From positions 1,932,774 to 1,996,773 of the forward strand of contig NZ_KB233222.1 in the NCBI RefSeq assembly GCF_000314855.2: DNA of 64,000 nt. Direction: 5' to 3'. This stretch comes from Providencia burhodogranariea DSM 19968 (lineage in GTDB: Bacteria; Pseudomonadota; Gammaproteobacteria; Enterobacterales; Enterobacteriaceae). The notes below the pieces were generated by a model. It was not told the DNA's origin, made no database searches, and worked only from the letters and a program-made list of their open reading frames with translations. Shown one piece after another: positions 9,879 through 19,569 of this stretch. The first letter of the stretch is position 1; each line of letters starts with the position of its first letter. The translations under genes were made by a program, and so were the position numbers.

Positions 9879-11927
9879 TTATGCAATTTTCTGCTTTTTT
9901 TTAAGCAAAATGCTGTTATTCATTTTTTGTAGTTCCGCAACATCTAAAATCAAAGCAACAGAACCATCCCCCATAATAGTGGCGGCAGAAATACCGGGAA
10001 TTTTGCGATAATTGCTTTCAATATTTTTGACAACCACTTGCTGTTGTCCGACAAGCTTATCAACCAATAATGCAAAGCGATGCCCGGCGTGTTGAATGAC
10101 CAACACAATACTATTAGTGAAATCATCCTCAGCCCCAACAATGCTAAACACTTGATATAACTCGACTAACGGTAGATACTCACCACGAACCAGTAACATT
10201 TTTTCCTCACCAGCTAGGCGGTAGACATCCTCTTTACGAGGTTGCAATGTGCTAACAATGGCGCTAAGCGGTACGATAAAAATATCGTTCGATACTTTGA
10301 CTGACATGCCGTCGAGAATGGCCAAAGTGAGTGGTAATAAAATCCTGATAATAGTCCCTTTTCCCTCAGTAAAACCTATTTGAATGCGCCCTCCCATACC
10401 TTGAATATTTCGTTTTACCACATCCATTCCCACTCCACGCCCTGACACATCAGTGATAACTTCCGCAGTAGAGAAACCCGGAGCCATAATTAACATACCG
10501 ATTTCTTCGTTAGTCATTCCTTCATGCACATTCAGACCTTGAGAATATGCTTTTGCTAAAATACGTTCACGATTAAGACCTGCACCATCATCACGTACTT
10601 CAATACAAATATTGCCACTTTGATGAGACGCCGAAAGAATCAATGTTCCCGTTTCAGACTTTCCATTCGCCAATCGTATTTCTGGTTTTTCAATACCGTG
10701 ATCTAGGCTATTACGAACTAAATGATTAAGTGGATCGATAATCCGCTCAATCAAACTCTTATCAAGCTCTGTAGCACTCCCTTCGACTTTTAATTCAATT
10801 TTTTTATGGAGCTTTGTTGCAATATCACGCACCATTCGCGGAAAACGGCTAAATACATAATCCATCGGCATCATGCGAATTGACATTACAGATTCCTGTA
10901 ATGCTCTAGAATTGCGCTCGATCTGTACTATTGAGCTAAGTAAATCGCTATATTCATTGTGGTCGAGCTGCTGGCTATGTTGAGTCAGCATAGACTGAAT
11001 AATGACTAACTCACCCACCAAATTAATAAGATGATCGACTTTTTCGACTGCAACACGAATACTATTCGAATCACTTTTTACTTTTGAAGGTGCTACTTTG
11101 GGTTGCGCAGCAATGACCGCCTTAGATTTAGATTCTGGATTTATTTCTTGTTTAATTATTGATTCCACGACAGCGGCTGAATCATTTGGCACTATAATAG
11201 GAAGAATGTTTGATGAGAGATAATTTAAACATGTTTCTACATCAACAAGTTGATAAGTAATTTGTGACTCTTCAACCACAAAACATAACACGCCACAAAT
11301 ATCATCAATATTCGAATTTGTTCCCAACCAGACCATTAAGCTATCACTTTTTTTTTCTGTGTTATACAACGTTCCGAACAACGCTAATTCATTTGCGAGT
11401 AAGTCAATTTCATTTGTTTTTAGTTGGCTAAGTGTGATGACAATATAATGTGAATACAACTCGCTGAGCGATGGAGTAATAACATTCGTTTGCCCACATG
11501 CTACCTCTAAATCAGTATCAATAATTAAGTTTTCAGTTATATGCTCAACCTTGCCAAGCACTTCACATATATGCATAAAGCTTTCTTCATCAGGCAACAA
11601 ACTATTTTTATAAGCATCGAGCTGCTCCGCCATCACATCTTTAGTATCAAGAAAAATATCAATAATCTCTGATGTGAGTTTTAATTCATTATGACGCGCT
11701 TTATCGAGCAAGTTTTCCAATGTATGTGTGGTATTTTGCAATTGAGTGAAACCAAAGGTTGCAGCTCCTCCTTTTATCGAATGAGCACTGCGGAAGATTG
11801 CATTTAATTGTTCACTATCCGGGTCAGCCGGATCGAGCTCAAGTAAATGTTGTTCCATGTCTCTAAGTAGCTCATACGCTTCATCGAAAAAGGTTTGATA
11901 AAACTCGGTAATATCCATAGTTCCCAT
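9879..11927 (-). CDS. cheA: Chemotaxis histidine kinase CheA
   Basis: Cytoplasmic kinase that phosphorylates CheY and CheB under receptor control. Domains in order: P1 Hpt with phosphorylated His49 in FRSAHSIKGGA; P2 CheY/CheB-binding region (about 150-255); a linker rich in Lys, Ser and Pro; P3 dimerisation helices (SIRVAVEKVDHLINLVGELV); P4 ATPase with N-box LVRNSLDHGIE and G-box VSGRGVGMDVV; and P5 CheW-like at the C-terminus. The length of 682 aa is slightly longer than E. coli CheA (654). Starts at 11927 (MGTMDIT) or at the internal ATG at 11918 (MDIT) are both possible; the second better matches E. coli. A MITE-like repeat lies in the 243-bp gap after motB. Confidence 0.97.
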   Translation of the reverse strand: MGTMDITEFYQTFFDEAYELLRDMEQHLLELDPADPDSEQLNAIFRSAHSIKGGAATFGFTQLQNTTHTLENLLDKARHNELKLTSEIIDIFLDTKDVMAEQLDAYKNSLLPDEESFMHICEVLGKVEHITENLIIDTDLEVACGQTNVITPSLSELYSHYIVITLSQLKTNEIDLLANELALFGTLYNTEKKSDSLMVWLGTNSNIDDICGVLCFVVEESQITYQLVDVETCLNYLSSNILPIIVPNDSAAVVESIIKQEINPESKSKAVIAAQPKVAPSKVKSDSNSIRVAVEKVDHLINLVGELVIIQSMLTQHSQQLDHNEYSDLLSSIVQIERNSRALQESVMSIRMMPMDYVFSRFPRMVRDIATKLHKKIELKVEGSATELDKSLIERIIDPLNHLVRNSLDHGIEKPEIRLANGKSETGTLILSASHQSGNICIEVRDDGAGLNRERILAKAYSQGLNVHEGMTNEEIGMLIMAPGFSTAEVITDVSGRGVGMDVVKRNIQGMGGRIQIGFTEGKGTIIRILLPLTLAILDGMSVKVSNDIFIVPLSAIVSTLQPRKEDVYRLAGEEKMLLVRGEYLPLVELYQVFSIVGAEDDFTNSIVLVIQHAGHRFALLVDKLVGQQQVVVKNIESNYRKIPGISAATIMGDGSVALILDVAELQKMNNSILLKKKQKIA

Positions 11928-11959
11928 CCAATTTAACTTAATGCTGCCTACCAGCTTAT

Positions 11960-12050
11960 CTAGAGGCGGTTGATCTTTACTACTTATTTTTACTGCGTGA
12001 TATGATTAAAATATTCGAATAAAAATTTGTTCTTCAAAGATCTCCTCTAG
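11960..12050. repeat. MITE-like palindromic element, deleted copy 2
   Basis: The left end (11960-11979) reads CTAGAGGCGGTTGATCTTTA. The right end (12035-12050) is an inverted CTAGAGG...ATCTTTG, preceded by the same TTCGAATAAAAATT stretch as in copy 1 (about 5565-5580). At 91 bp it keeps both termini but lacks the interior of copy 1. It lies between motB and cheA, in a spacer that enterics normally keep very short. Confidence 0.58.
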
Positions 12051-12170
12051 CAATACAGTTAAAATGACGTTAAAAAAATGGCTAACGGTGAGGGAGGGAT
12101 TTATCGCTCTTTTGTTACTTTTCACTTAAACTTACTCACGTTTATACATCGATAATTCTGCCTATCATTG

Positions 12171-13031
12171 CTATTTATTTAACACTTCATTAATTGGTAT
12201 TGCGCCATCGTATTCATGCAAAATTTGTTCAGTCTCAATTTCATTTAACACAATGATGCTAATGCGACGATTGATTGGCGCTAAACCATCCTGTTTATCT
12301 ATATGAATACTGGATGCCATTCCGATAACTCGGAGAACTTTCTCTTGATTTAGTCCTCCTGAAATTAGTTCACGGCGAGATGCATTTGCTCTATCCGCAG
12401 ACAATTCCCAGTTGTTATAATTGGCATCATTAGCATACGGTAAATCATCGGTGTGACCTGAAATGCTTATTTTATTAGGAACGTCATTAAGCAATGGCGC
12501 TATCGTATGCAAAATATCGCGCATATAAGATCCCACATGTGCCGAACCAACCATGAACATAGGTCGATTAGCACTATCAACAATTTGAATACGTAGACCT
12601 TCATCACGCATATCGATCAGCAGATGAGGTTTGAGTTCATTTAATCTGGGGTCTTTGAGAATGGCTTGTTCAAGTGATTGTCTAAGTTTTTCAAAACGAT
12701 AATTTGCATGATCTTCTATTTTATTATTGGGTTCCGGTAAAATATCACCCTCACGAAAAATGACATCTTTCCCGCCTCCAGGAATAGGATTAGTGGCATC
12801 GCCACTTTTTGTACCGTGATTAATCGCCGTTTTCAGAGGGGTTCGAAAATATTCAGCAATCTGTGTTAACTCTTGTGGGCTCGAAATAGAAATCAACCAC
12901 ATCACTAAAAAGAATGCCATCATCGCCGTCATAAAATCTGCATAAGCGATTTTCCAAGAGCCGCTATGCCCATTTGCGTGGGCTGCAACACGCTTTTTGA
13001 CACGAATAATCTGGGTGTTATTTGCTCTCAT
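12171..13031 (-). CDS. motB: Flagellar motor stator protein MotB
   Basis: Peptidoglycan-anchored stator subunit. A short basic cytoplasmic N-terminus is followed by one transmembrane helix at about residues 30-50 with the proton-binding Asp32 in IAYADFMTAMMAFF. After the plug/linker comes an OmpA-like peptidoglycan-binding domain (about 150-265) containing ISGHTDDLPY and ELSADRANASRRELISGG. It is 286 aa, shorter than E. coli (308), mainly at the C-terminus. It follows motA by 7 bp, with GAGG upstream of the ATG at 13031, consistent with coupled synthesis of the two stator proteins. Confidence 0.97.
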   Translation of the reverse strand: MRANNTQIIRVKKRVAAHANGHSGSWKIAYADFMTAMMAFFLVMWLISISSPQELTQIAEYFRTPLKTAINHGTKSGDATNPIPGGGKDVIFREGDILPEPNNKIEDHANYRFEKLRQSLEQAILKDPRLNELKPHLLIDMRDEGLRIQIVDSANRPMFMVGSAHVGSYMRDILHTIAPLLNDVPNKISISGHTDDLPYANDANYNNWELSADRANASRRELISGGLNQEKVLRVIGMASSIHIDKQDGLAPINRRISIIVLNEIETEQILHEYDGAIPINEVLNK

Positions 13032-13038
13032 TAACCGA

Positions 13039-13926
13039 TCATTCCTCGTCTTGCGATTGTGACCGATTGCCGATTTTAACTTCGCGAACTCGAGCTTCGA
13101 GCTCTAAAAAAGAAGGCCGATCTGCGCTGTATAATACTTTGCGGCCAAATTCAACGGCAATTTGAGGTGCATACCCTTGTAAAGCAGAGAGGAATGTCAC
13201 TTTAATACATTCCATCATTTTCAGTTGCTCATTACTACGCAAACGAATCAATGCAGCTAGAGGCAAAATAAATCCATAAGCCACTAAAATACCTAAAAAA
13301 GTTCCAACCATCGCATGCGCAATTAAAGCCCCAAGTTCACCTGCGGGTTTATCTGCTGAACCCAATGCATTAACGACGCCCAAAACAGCAGCAACGATAC
13401 CAAATGCAGGCATAGAATCCCCAACCATATTCAGTCCAGATGCAGGTACTTCATTTTCCTGGCGAAAGGTTTCTAATTCCTCATCCATCAAAGCTTCAAT
13501 TTCATAACTTTGCAGATTACTTGAGACCATTAATCGTAAATAATCCACCACAAACATTAATGTGGTATCATCTTTCATCACCCGTGGATACTGCGAAAAA
13601 ATGTCACTTTCTTTTGGATTTTCAATGTCTTTCTCAAGGGCAAGCAACCCTTCTTGACGCGATTTATTCAAGAGTTGAAAGAGTAATGCCATAAGATCCA
13701 TGGACATCACTTTACTATAAGAAGATTGGCGAAATAAAAGCGGTAATACTTTGCATAAGGCCAGAATAGATTTACCACTGTTACCAACAATAAATGCACC
13801 GAAACCTGCACCTAAAATAATCAAAAATTCAGCGGGTTGATAAAGTGCACCTAAATGACCGCCAAGCATTAAATAACCACCGATGACTGTGCCTGTAACA
13901 ATGATGTATCCAATGAGTATTAACAC
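13039..13926 (-). CDS. motA: Flagellar motor stator protein MotA
   Basis: Four-helix membrane protein forming the proton channel with MotB. I use the GTG at 13926, which gives MLILIGYIIVTG, matches the E. coli N-terminus, has AAGGGA 6 bp upstream and yields 295 aa, exactly the E. coli length; a TTG 14 codons further upstream has no support. Conserved segments include LGALYQPAEF, the large cytoplasmic loop, and VPASGLNMVGDSMPAFGIVAAV with the functionally important Pro and Glu region. It starts 98 bp after flhC. I could not find a convincing sigma-28 site in that gap, so it may depend on flhDC read-through or a weak promoter. Confidence 0.97.
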   Translation of the reverse strand: MLILIGYIIVTGTVIGGYLMLGGHLGALYQPAEFLIILGAGFGAFIVGNSGKSILALCKVLPLLFRQSSYSKVMSMDLMALLFQLLNKSRQEGLLALEKDIENPKESDIFSQYPRVMKDDTTLMFVVDYLRLMVSSNLQSYEIEALMDEELETFRQENEVPASGLNMVGDSMPAFGIVAAVLGVVNALGSADKPAGELGALIAHAMVGTFLGILVAYGFILPLAALIRLRSNEQLKMMECIKVTFLSALQGYAPQIAVEFGRKVLYSADRPSFLELEARVREVKIGNRSQSQDEE

Positions 13927-14024
13927 ACGTATTCCCTTCAACTCAGTTATGTAACAGATGGCAGTCAAAGAGAATTATGAGAAAGGACAGGCAACCTTGT
14001 TACCTGTTTACTCAATCAATTCAA

Positions 14025-14618
14025 CTACATTACCGCTTTGGTAATGCCATCCTGTCGATATAGCGTTATATCGGCGAGATGGTCGGAAAGTTTACGTTTT
14101 TTTATCGCCCGAGATGGTGGCTGACACAAACTACAAATAAAGCTATTTTCTGGAATATGGGCATAAGTGATAAAAGAACCATTGCAACTATGACATTCTG
14201 AGCTTTGTAACATGCCACTTTCGACAAAACGCACAAGTGTCCATGCGCGAGTCAATGCTAATAATGGTTTTTCCCCTGACGGCGGGATACATTGCTCTAA
14301 ATAAAGCCGATAAGCTTTTAGGATAGCATCGATGCCTTTGCAATACCCAGTGTTGGCCAAAAATCGATAAGCATTATAAAACATGGATGAATGAATATTT
14401 TGTTCCCAAGTCATAAACCAATCTGTTGAAAATGGCAGCATTCCTTTAGGTGGCGGGCACCCTCGTAATTCTTTATATAAACGAATTAGCCTACCGCGGC
14501 TAATTTGAGTCTCACTTTCTAGCATTTGGAGACGAGCCCCTAAAGAAATGAGTTCTATTGCAAGACGAATATCACTCGCTTCTTTAACAATACTTTTCCC
14601 AGCAATCGTACTCATCAT
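14025..14618 (-). CDS. flhC: Flagellar master regulator subunit FlhC
   Basis: With FlhD forms the FlhD4C2 activator of class II flagellar promoters. It is 197 aa (E. coli 192). The conserved N-terminal block [22 protein letters not shown] and the block [28 protein letters not shown] are present. The C-terminal zinc site has four cysteines: CHSC at about 150-153 and CSLC about 16 residues later. The start codon overlaps the flhD stop (ATGA), so the two are translationally coupled. A second in-frame ATG follows directly. Confidence 0.97.
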   Translation of the reverse strand: MMSTIAGKSIVKEASDIRLAIELISLGARLQMLESETQISRGRLIRLYKELRGCPPPKGMLPFSTDWFMTWEQNIHSSMFYNAYRFLANTGYCKGIDAILKAYRLYLEQCIPPSGEKPLLALTRAWTLVRFVESGMLQSSECHSCNGSFITYAHIPENSFICSLCQPPSRAIKKRKLSDHLADITLYRQDGITKAVM

Positions 14619-14962
14619 TTTCTCACTGTTTCTTTATCATTTATTTTGTGCATTTGTAACAAGTGTGTTGACAGTAAGATACCCGTATGAATTTGTTGTA
14701 ATTCATCTACTCTTGAGTCGCGAGTTAAGGTTTCTATTGTCTGGCAATTTTCAAATCTAAATTGGCAAATAAGCTGGTTTGTTTCCGCTAATTTAACTAA
14801 TTGAGGAAGAGAAAGATCGCCTAGCGCAGTTGCCATAGCTTCAGAAATACCGAGACGAAACATGGCGGAAGCTTTTTCTTGGGATATAAGTTTTTGAGCG
14901 AGTAGCAAATATGAAAGATTAATATCGTATATATGCTTCAGAAAATCAGTCGTTGAACTCAT
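14615..14962 (-). CDS. flhD: Flagellar master regulator subunit FlhD
   Basis: Partner of FlhC in the master activator. It is 115 aa, typical of the family, all-helical, with [35 protein letters not shown] matching the E. coli N-terminal dimerisation helices and [20 protein letters not shown] following. It is the first gene of the motility cluster. An unusually long AT-rich upstream region of nearly 1.9 kb lies before it, and regulators of motility would be expected to act there. The start ATG at 14962 has an A/G-rich ribosome-binding site just upstream. Confidence 0.97.
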   Translation of the reverse strand: MSSTTDFLKHIYDINLSYLLLAQKLISQEKASAMFRLGISEAMATALGDLSLPQLVKLAETNQLICQFRFENCQTIETLTRDSRVDELQQIHTGILLSTHLLQMHKINDKETVRK

Positions 14963-16706
14963 TTTTTTTCCTTTTTTTGAGTATTATCTACATCTTGTTA
15001 GCAAATAGAACAAACATGAAGTTTGTATGCCTTGCAGTAACCTAATTTTTAATAAAAAAATACACTAGATAACAACCTCAATTGCTTTTACATGTTACTT
15101 ATTAAGCAAATACCTAGTAAGGAGTATAAAATATACAAAAGTAAAAACTTAAATTAAATATATTTCCTGAATACTTACAAACAATAATGTTATGACTAAA
15201 AAAAGATTAGGGGAAATGTCAATTTTTATTTAATGTCAATTCTAGTCGTCATTTATTATGCACCACAAAATTAACTATTCAAGACTCTTATGTTTCTTTT
15301 TATTACGATAGATGATTATCCACCCATTCATTAATCATTCTGCATTATAACTATATCTTGTATTTACATATCCAAAATAATCACAATAGATAAGATCAAC
15401 CTAAATCAAATGTCAGGATTTTAACCAGAAAACATACACCGATACACCAATCAAGCGACTTAAATAACCACTTATTAGATTAAAAGCAGAATATTGATCC
15501 ATATCAATAAATATTTTTGGAAAACACAACCTGCAATAAGTGAAATTAAAGATTAATGAGGTATAACACTTAAATTTTACCCATTGATTTTCAATAAGTT
15601 CAATGCAAAATATCTTACTTATTCAAAATTCCTCAACTTTATTGCATCATTTTTTATGCCATAAGAAACCTACTTAACCAAAACTAATTTTTCATTTTAA
15701 TTAATTTTTCTAATGATTCATCGTAAGTTGAAGATAATTAATACTTAATTATTTTATTTATCACAAAATAAATATCACTTAATTTTTTTAATATCCAATC
15801 ATATTAAACTATAAAAAATAATTATTTTAATAATAGTTATTCATTATTTTATCATTAATTGACAGAGCGTTTATTTTATTATTAGAAAATATTTTATTAG
15901 TAGTTGAAATAACAAATAGGTGTTTTTTTTTAAATAAAATGATCAACCTACCAGCCTGTAACACTACTCAAAACGAAGATCCGGAAAACATAATCATAAT
16001 CATGGTTGCATTTATTTTTTTATTTTTCAGATATTATTTATTTGTAAAGATTAAATTTTAATCATAATTTCCAGACTATCTCTAGTAACAGGTGCTATCT
16101 TAATAATATGAATCTTTCAATTATCAGACATTAAATATAGTAACTAATGGTATTATCACCCATTTGCACTATGTGTTTTTATTTTAACAAATTGATAGAA
16201 CCCACTCACAGAAATAAGTAGAAACACTTATCTATAGGTAAAAATCACGAGTAAGTAACAATTCTTATTTAAAATAATTCATTTTAAGAGTACTAATTGA
16301 ATTCGTAACTTTTTATCGTCGTGATTGATGCTTAAAAATGAGATTAATATCACATTTAATACTTAACTTTCTGAAAATTTTCTGACTAATTTGATATGTA
16401 GGGAGTAGCAGTGTCAGCTCATATTAGATAGATTTTGATAAATTTAACCTAATTTATTTATCACTAAAATCATTTAAGGTGCATTTAGGTGAGTATCTAA
16501 TCTTCTATGATAAAAATTGAATCGACGATGATGTGGAAATTCGGTTAATAGAATGAGGTTTCTTATTTATGACACTTCTAGAAACTATATTGATACAATG
16601 ACCATCAAGTAACACATTAATACTCGATTAATGTTCTACTGAATCGAGGCCTTTGCTGTTAAGCTGATCTTCGTTAGGTTAGTTATTAGGCAAACCTTTA
16701 CCACTT
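14963..16706. other. Long AT-rich flhDC upstream region, no gene found
   Basis: About 1.7 kb of very AT-rich sequence with long A/T runs and no ORF with coding character on either strand. It separates flhD from the hicB-like gene and must contain the flhDC promoter(s) and 5' untranslated leader. I see no perfect CRP-type palindrome. The composition favours binding by H-NS and similar proteins, which is inference from composition only. Confidence 0.5.
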
Positions 16707-16820
16707 ATACTCAAAATATTTCAAGATGTGGGCTGGTAGTCAGCGAAGATATCTCTTAGATCTACAGTAACACTCTATTAAGAGCAGCTTCCTCCATACA
16801 ACTTGAAGTATCATGAGCAT
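16707..16820. repeat. ERIC-type (IRU) intergenic repeat
   Basis: About 114 bp with inverted ends: left ATACTCAAAATATTTCAAG, right ACTTGAAGTATCATGAGCAT, which are imperfect complements. These match the ends of enterobacterial ERIC elements as I recall them. It ends 25 bp before the hicB-like start codon, so it lies within or next to that gene's promoter or leader. Confidence 0.6.
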
Positions 16821-16845
16821 ACACATCATATTTATAGGGTGATAC

Positions 16846-17274
16846 ATGTTCAACTATTTAGCTACCGTTGATTTTGACGAAGAAACTAACAGTTATGAAA
16901 TCTCTTTTGTTGATTTTCCAGATATACAAGGTGTTGCCTACTGCGAGGAAGATATTGAACTCGAAGCCGCTGATACATTAACAACAGGGCTTGCTGACTT
17001 TATTTCTTCAAGAACATTAATTCCAGAGCCAACAAAAAATGATAATGGGACAATTGAAGTTCATTTACCTATATTGAGCTGCCTAAAAATTGCACTACAT
17101 AATGCAATTATCCAAACTGATACTCGCAAAGCAGATTTAGCACGTAAATTAAACTTAAATTCACAGCAGATCGACCGATTACTCGATATTGAGCATGCAT
17201 CTAAGGTTGATACACTTGAGCAAGCACTTTATTTATTGGGTCACGAAGTCAAACTCACTGTTAACAAACAATAA
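16846..17274 (+). CDS. Orphan HicB-family antitoxin-like protein
   Basis: A 142-aa protein with the HicB layout. An N-terminal partial RNase H-like fold opens with YLATVDFDEETNSYEISFVDFPDIQG; the F-x-DFP-x-xxG signature is typical of HicB. The C-terminal region (about residues 85-140) resembles a helix-turn-helix, with ADLARKLNLNSQQIDRLLDIEH. HicB normally neutralises the HicA mRNA interferase encoded next to it. No HicA-like ORF (about 60 aa, double-stranded RNA-binding fold with a catalytic His) is visible on either side, so this is an orphan that may act as a stand-alone transcription regulator. AGGGTGA precedes the ATG. ERIC-type repeats flank it on both sides. Confidence 0.78.
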   Translation: MFNYLATVDFDEETNSYEISFVDFPDIQGVAYCEEDIELEAADTLTTGLADFISSRTLIPEPTKNDNGTIEVHLPILSCLKIALHNAIIQTDTRKADLARKLNLNSQQIDRLLDIEHASKVDTLEQALYLLGHEVKLTVNKQ

Positions 17275-17317
17275 AAATAAAAAATCACTAACCACACATT
17301 GCAGCCAGTGATTCAGT

Positions 17318-17376
17318 ATACCCGCCATACTTCAAGTTGCATGGATGTTGACTACATGCAACTCGAAATATTTTGG
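17318..17376. repeat. Short ERIC-type (IRU) repeat
   Basis: About 59 bp. The end ATACCCGCCATACTTCAAGT faces an inverted ATGCAACTCGAAATATTTTG, with an internal GTTGACTACATGCA segment. This looks like an internally deleted ERIC element. It lies 43 bp after the hicB-like gene and 37 bp beyond the stop of the convergent metallophosphoesterase gene, where its hairpin could stabilise or end both transcripts. Confidence 0.58.
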
Positions 17377-17413
17377 ATAATTGTTTATTTCAAAAAAAAC
17401 AACTTATCTTAAA

Positions 17414-19537
17414 TTATTTTTTTACTACATCAGCATTGGTTGGTTTGATTTCACCAGTTTCTACGTTGATGTAAAAATCACGGCTAGGATTTCCTTGTAA
17501 ATATTTATCTATTACGGTGAAAATACTGCCAAATCTTAATTTAAATATACTATCAAATGAACTATCTGCCGTAATTTTATTGGTCGAGCTTGGTAATGCC
17601 TCATACAGCGTACTAGTCAGGACTTGGTACTGATTTAATCGCTCAGTAGGAATGTCTTGAAATGCTAATTCATCCGCATTGCGTAAGCGATAGAAATCAA
17701 CAGCGAGATCAAATCCATTCCATTTAGCAAAATCGTCTAACTTAAACCCTGCATTTTTAGCCACGAGTGCAGCTTTCTTACTTGCAGCTTTCCATGCTTT
17801 TGAATTTTTTTGCAGATAAATTTTGGTGACATCGACTGCATTCGGATCAACACCTTTAGCGCATATGTCATGATTTTCACTTAGTGGCGCAGTCAATACT
17901 TCACTATATGCGGTTTGACTATTTAGTTGGCTGAGGATCAACATTTCCTCGCCATTGAGGCTAAATAGCATTTGACGTATTTCGCATGGCCACTCTTCAG
18001 GAATAAAGCGTAAACGCGTTAATTCAGTAATATGCCAGTTGGTAAAATCATAATAATTATTGGCTTTAAGAATATCACTATTCCAAAGATGTGGAGAGTT
18101 TGTACGTTTTAAATGATCCCACTCTTGTTGATAGTGTTCAAACAACTCATCAAAACGTGGTACGTCTTCGATCACTATGGTTTGCACATCAATTTCATTA
18201 GCATTTTTAAAATTAAGAATTTTATATGCAGGTACATAAGCAGCCATTGATGGAGCTTGGATATTAAACAACAAGCTGCCATCATCATATTTACGCACAC
18301 CAGTATCATTAAAATGCATATGACCGCCAACATGCACACCAATACCTGTTTTTGCCATTGCATGGCTGGTATCTTCTTTTGGCGCTCTTTCTAGCTGAAA
18401 TTTACCTTTACCAAAAATTGTTTCGAGGTCATCCGCAGCACCATTATCAAATTCGACCATTGGGAAATGGCTAAATGTTATGAGTGTTTTATTTTGCTCT
18501 TTTGCACGTTTTGCAACAGATGTCATCCACTCAACAGTTTGCTGTTTATGCGTTAGCATTTTGTTATAACCCGCGTTACCTGAACCAGCAAAGTTCTTCG
18601 GTGCTTTAGGATTGTTTATATCCGCTTTTTCAGAAGGAACATAAACATTGGCATCAACTGCCATTAACCAAAGACCGGGAACTGGCTCTACAAGATAGCT
18701 ACTATCGGCAACATTAAAGCATGGGCCGTAGCCTTCTTGTTTATACTCACCACCGGTTCCTTGAGTACAAATCTCATACTGACGTTGGTTAAAATCACTG
18801 GCTTTGACAGCTTCGTCATAGCTATAACCTTTTGAGCCATAATCAGAATATGGCGTTTCCCAATAAATATCTTCAGGCAATGGATTGATACCAAAGGATT
18901 TCATTGCATCCATCACTCGCCCATAACCACTATAAACCATTTCCTCAGTACAAATGGTTGGCAGCTCTGCACCAGTATCAATAACTGCGGTATTGCCCTG
19001 ATAACCGGTACATTCACTCGCACCTAAACTGAAAATACGCTGAGTTTTACCATCGGCACCAAGGAAGTCTTCTTTTCCTGCTGGCATGTCAAAAGGCCTG
19101 TTAGGATCATGATTCCCTGGAGTAGCAAAGAAACGCATACCATATTTTTGCTCATATTCTTGTAATACTTTGACCAAACCACGTAAATGAATTGGTTGAC
19201 CGTCATCTGTAAAGTCACCCGGTAAAGCGATCAGTTTAATACCTTTACTACCCGCATCTTCAAGTGCGGCACGTAATGCAAAATAATTTTCATTAAACAA
19301 ACGTGTTGAAGTCAATTGTGCATACATAGAACGAATAACAGCATTTTGACCACTTTTACTATTTTTTAATCCTTCGAATGATCCATCCGAAAATTGCCCA
19401 TAAACATCATGAAAGTGAATATCAGGCATAAATGCAACGCTATAGTTATATGTTTTACTATCGGCATTCTCTGCTATCGCCATATTTCCTGTCGACATTA
19501 ATGCAAAAGCAAGACCGTATTTAATTTTATTATTCAT
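17414..19537 (-). CDS. Periplasmic calcineurin-like metallophosphoesterase
   Basis: Large exported phosphoesterase of 707 aa with an N-terminal signal peptide (about residues 1-22, ending in MAIA before ENADS). The two-metal catalytic motifs are in the family order: MPDIHFHD (Asp39, His41), PGDFTDDG (107-113), PGNHDPNR (140-147), a later FSHFPM and GVHVGGHMHF. A C-terminal part of about 250 residues has no domain I can name. The substrate is unknown. It follows a KdgM-type porin gene by 32 bp in the same direction, suggesting that a phosphorylated anionic compound is admitted through the porin and dephosphorylated in the periplasm (inference). Confidence 0.85.
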   Translation of the reverse strand: MNNKIKYGLAFALMSTGNMAIAENADSKTYNYSVAFMPDIHFHDVYGQFSDGSFEGLKNSKSGQNAVIRSMYAQLTSTRLFNENYFALRAALEDAGSKGIKLIALPGDFTDDGQPIHLRGLVKVLQEYEQKYGMRFFATPGNHDPNRPFDMPAGKEDFLGADGKTQRIFSLGASECTGYQGNTAVIDTGAELPTICTEEMVYSGYGRVMDAMKSFGINPLPEDIYWETPYSDYGSKGYSYDEAVKASDFNQRQYEICTQGTGGEYKQEGYGPCFNVADSSYLVEPVPGLWLMAVDANVYVPSEKADINNPKAPKNFAGSGNAGYNKMLTHKQQTVEWMTSVAKRAKEQNKTLITFSHFPMVEFDNGAADDLETIFGKGKFQLERAPKEDTSHAMAKTGIGVHVGGHMHFNDTGVRKYDDGSLLFNIQAPSMAAYVPAYKILNFKNANEIDVQTIVIEDVPRFDELFEHYQQEWDHLKRTNSPHLWNSDILKANNYYDFTNWHITELTRLRFIPEEWPCEIRQMLFSLNGEEMLILSQLNSQTAYSEVLTAPLSENHDICAKGVDPNAVDVTKIYLQKNSKAWKAASKKAALVAKNAGFKLDDFAKWNGFDLAVDFYRLRNADELAFQDIPTERLNQYQVLTSTLYEALPSSTNKITADSSFDSIFKLRFGSIFTVIDKYLQGNPSRDFYINVETGEIKPTNADVVKK

Positions 19538-19569
19538 GTTTATTCTCTTTAAATAGTTCGCTCTTTCTA

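Noticed and set aside
9950..10141. Minus-strand open frame inside cheA
   Set aside because: It lies in another frame within the well-conserved cheA P5 region and is a shadow.
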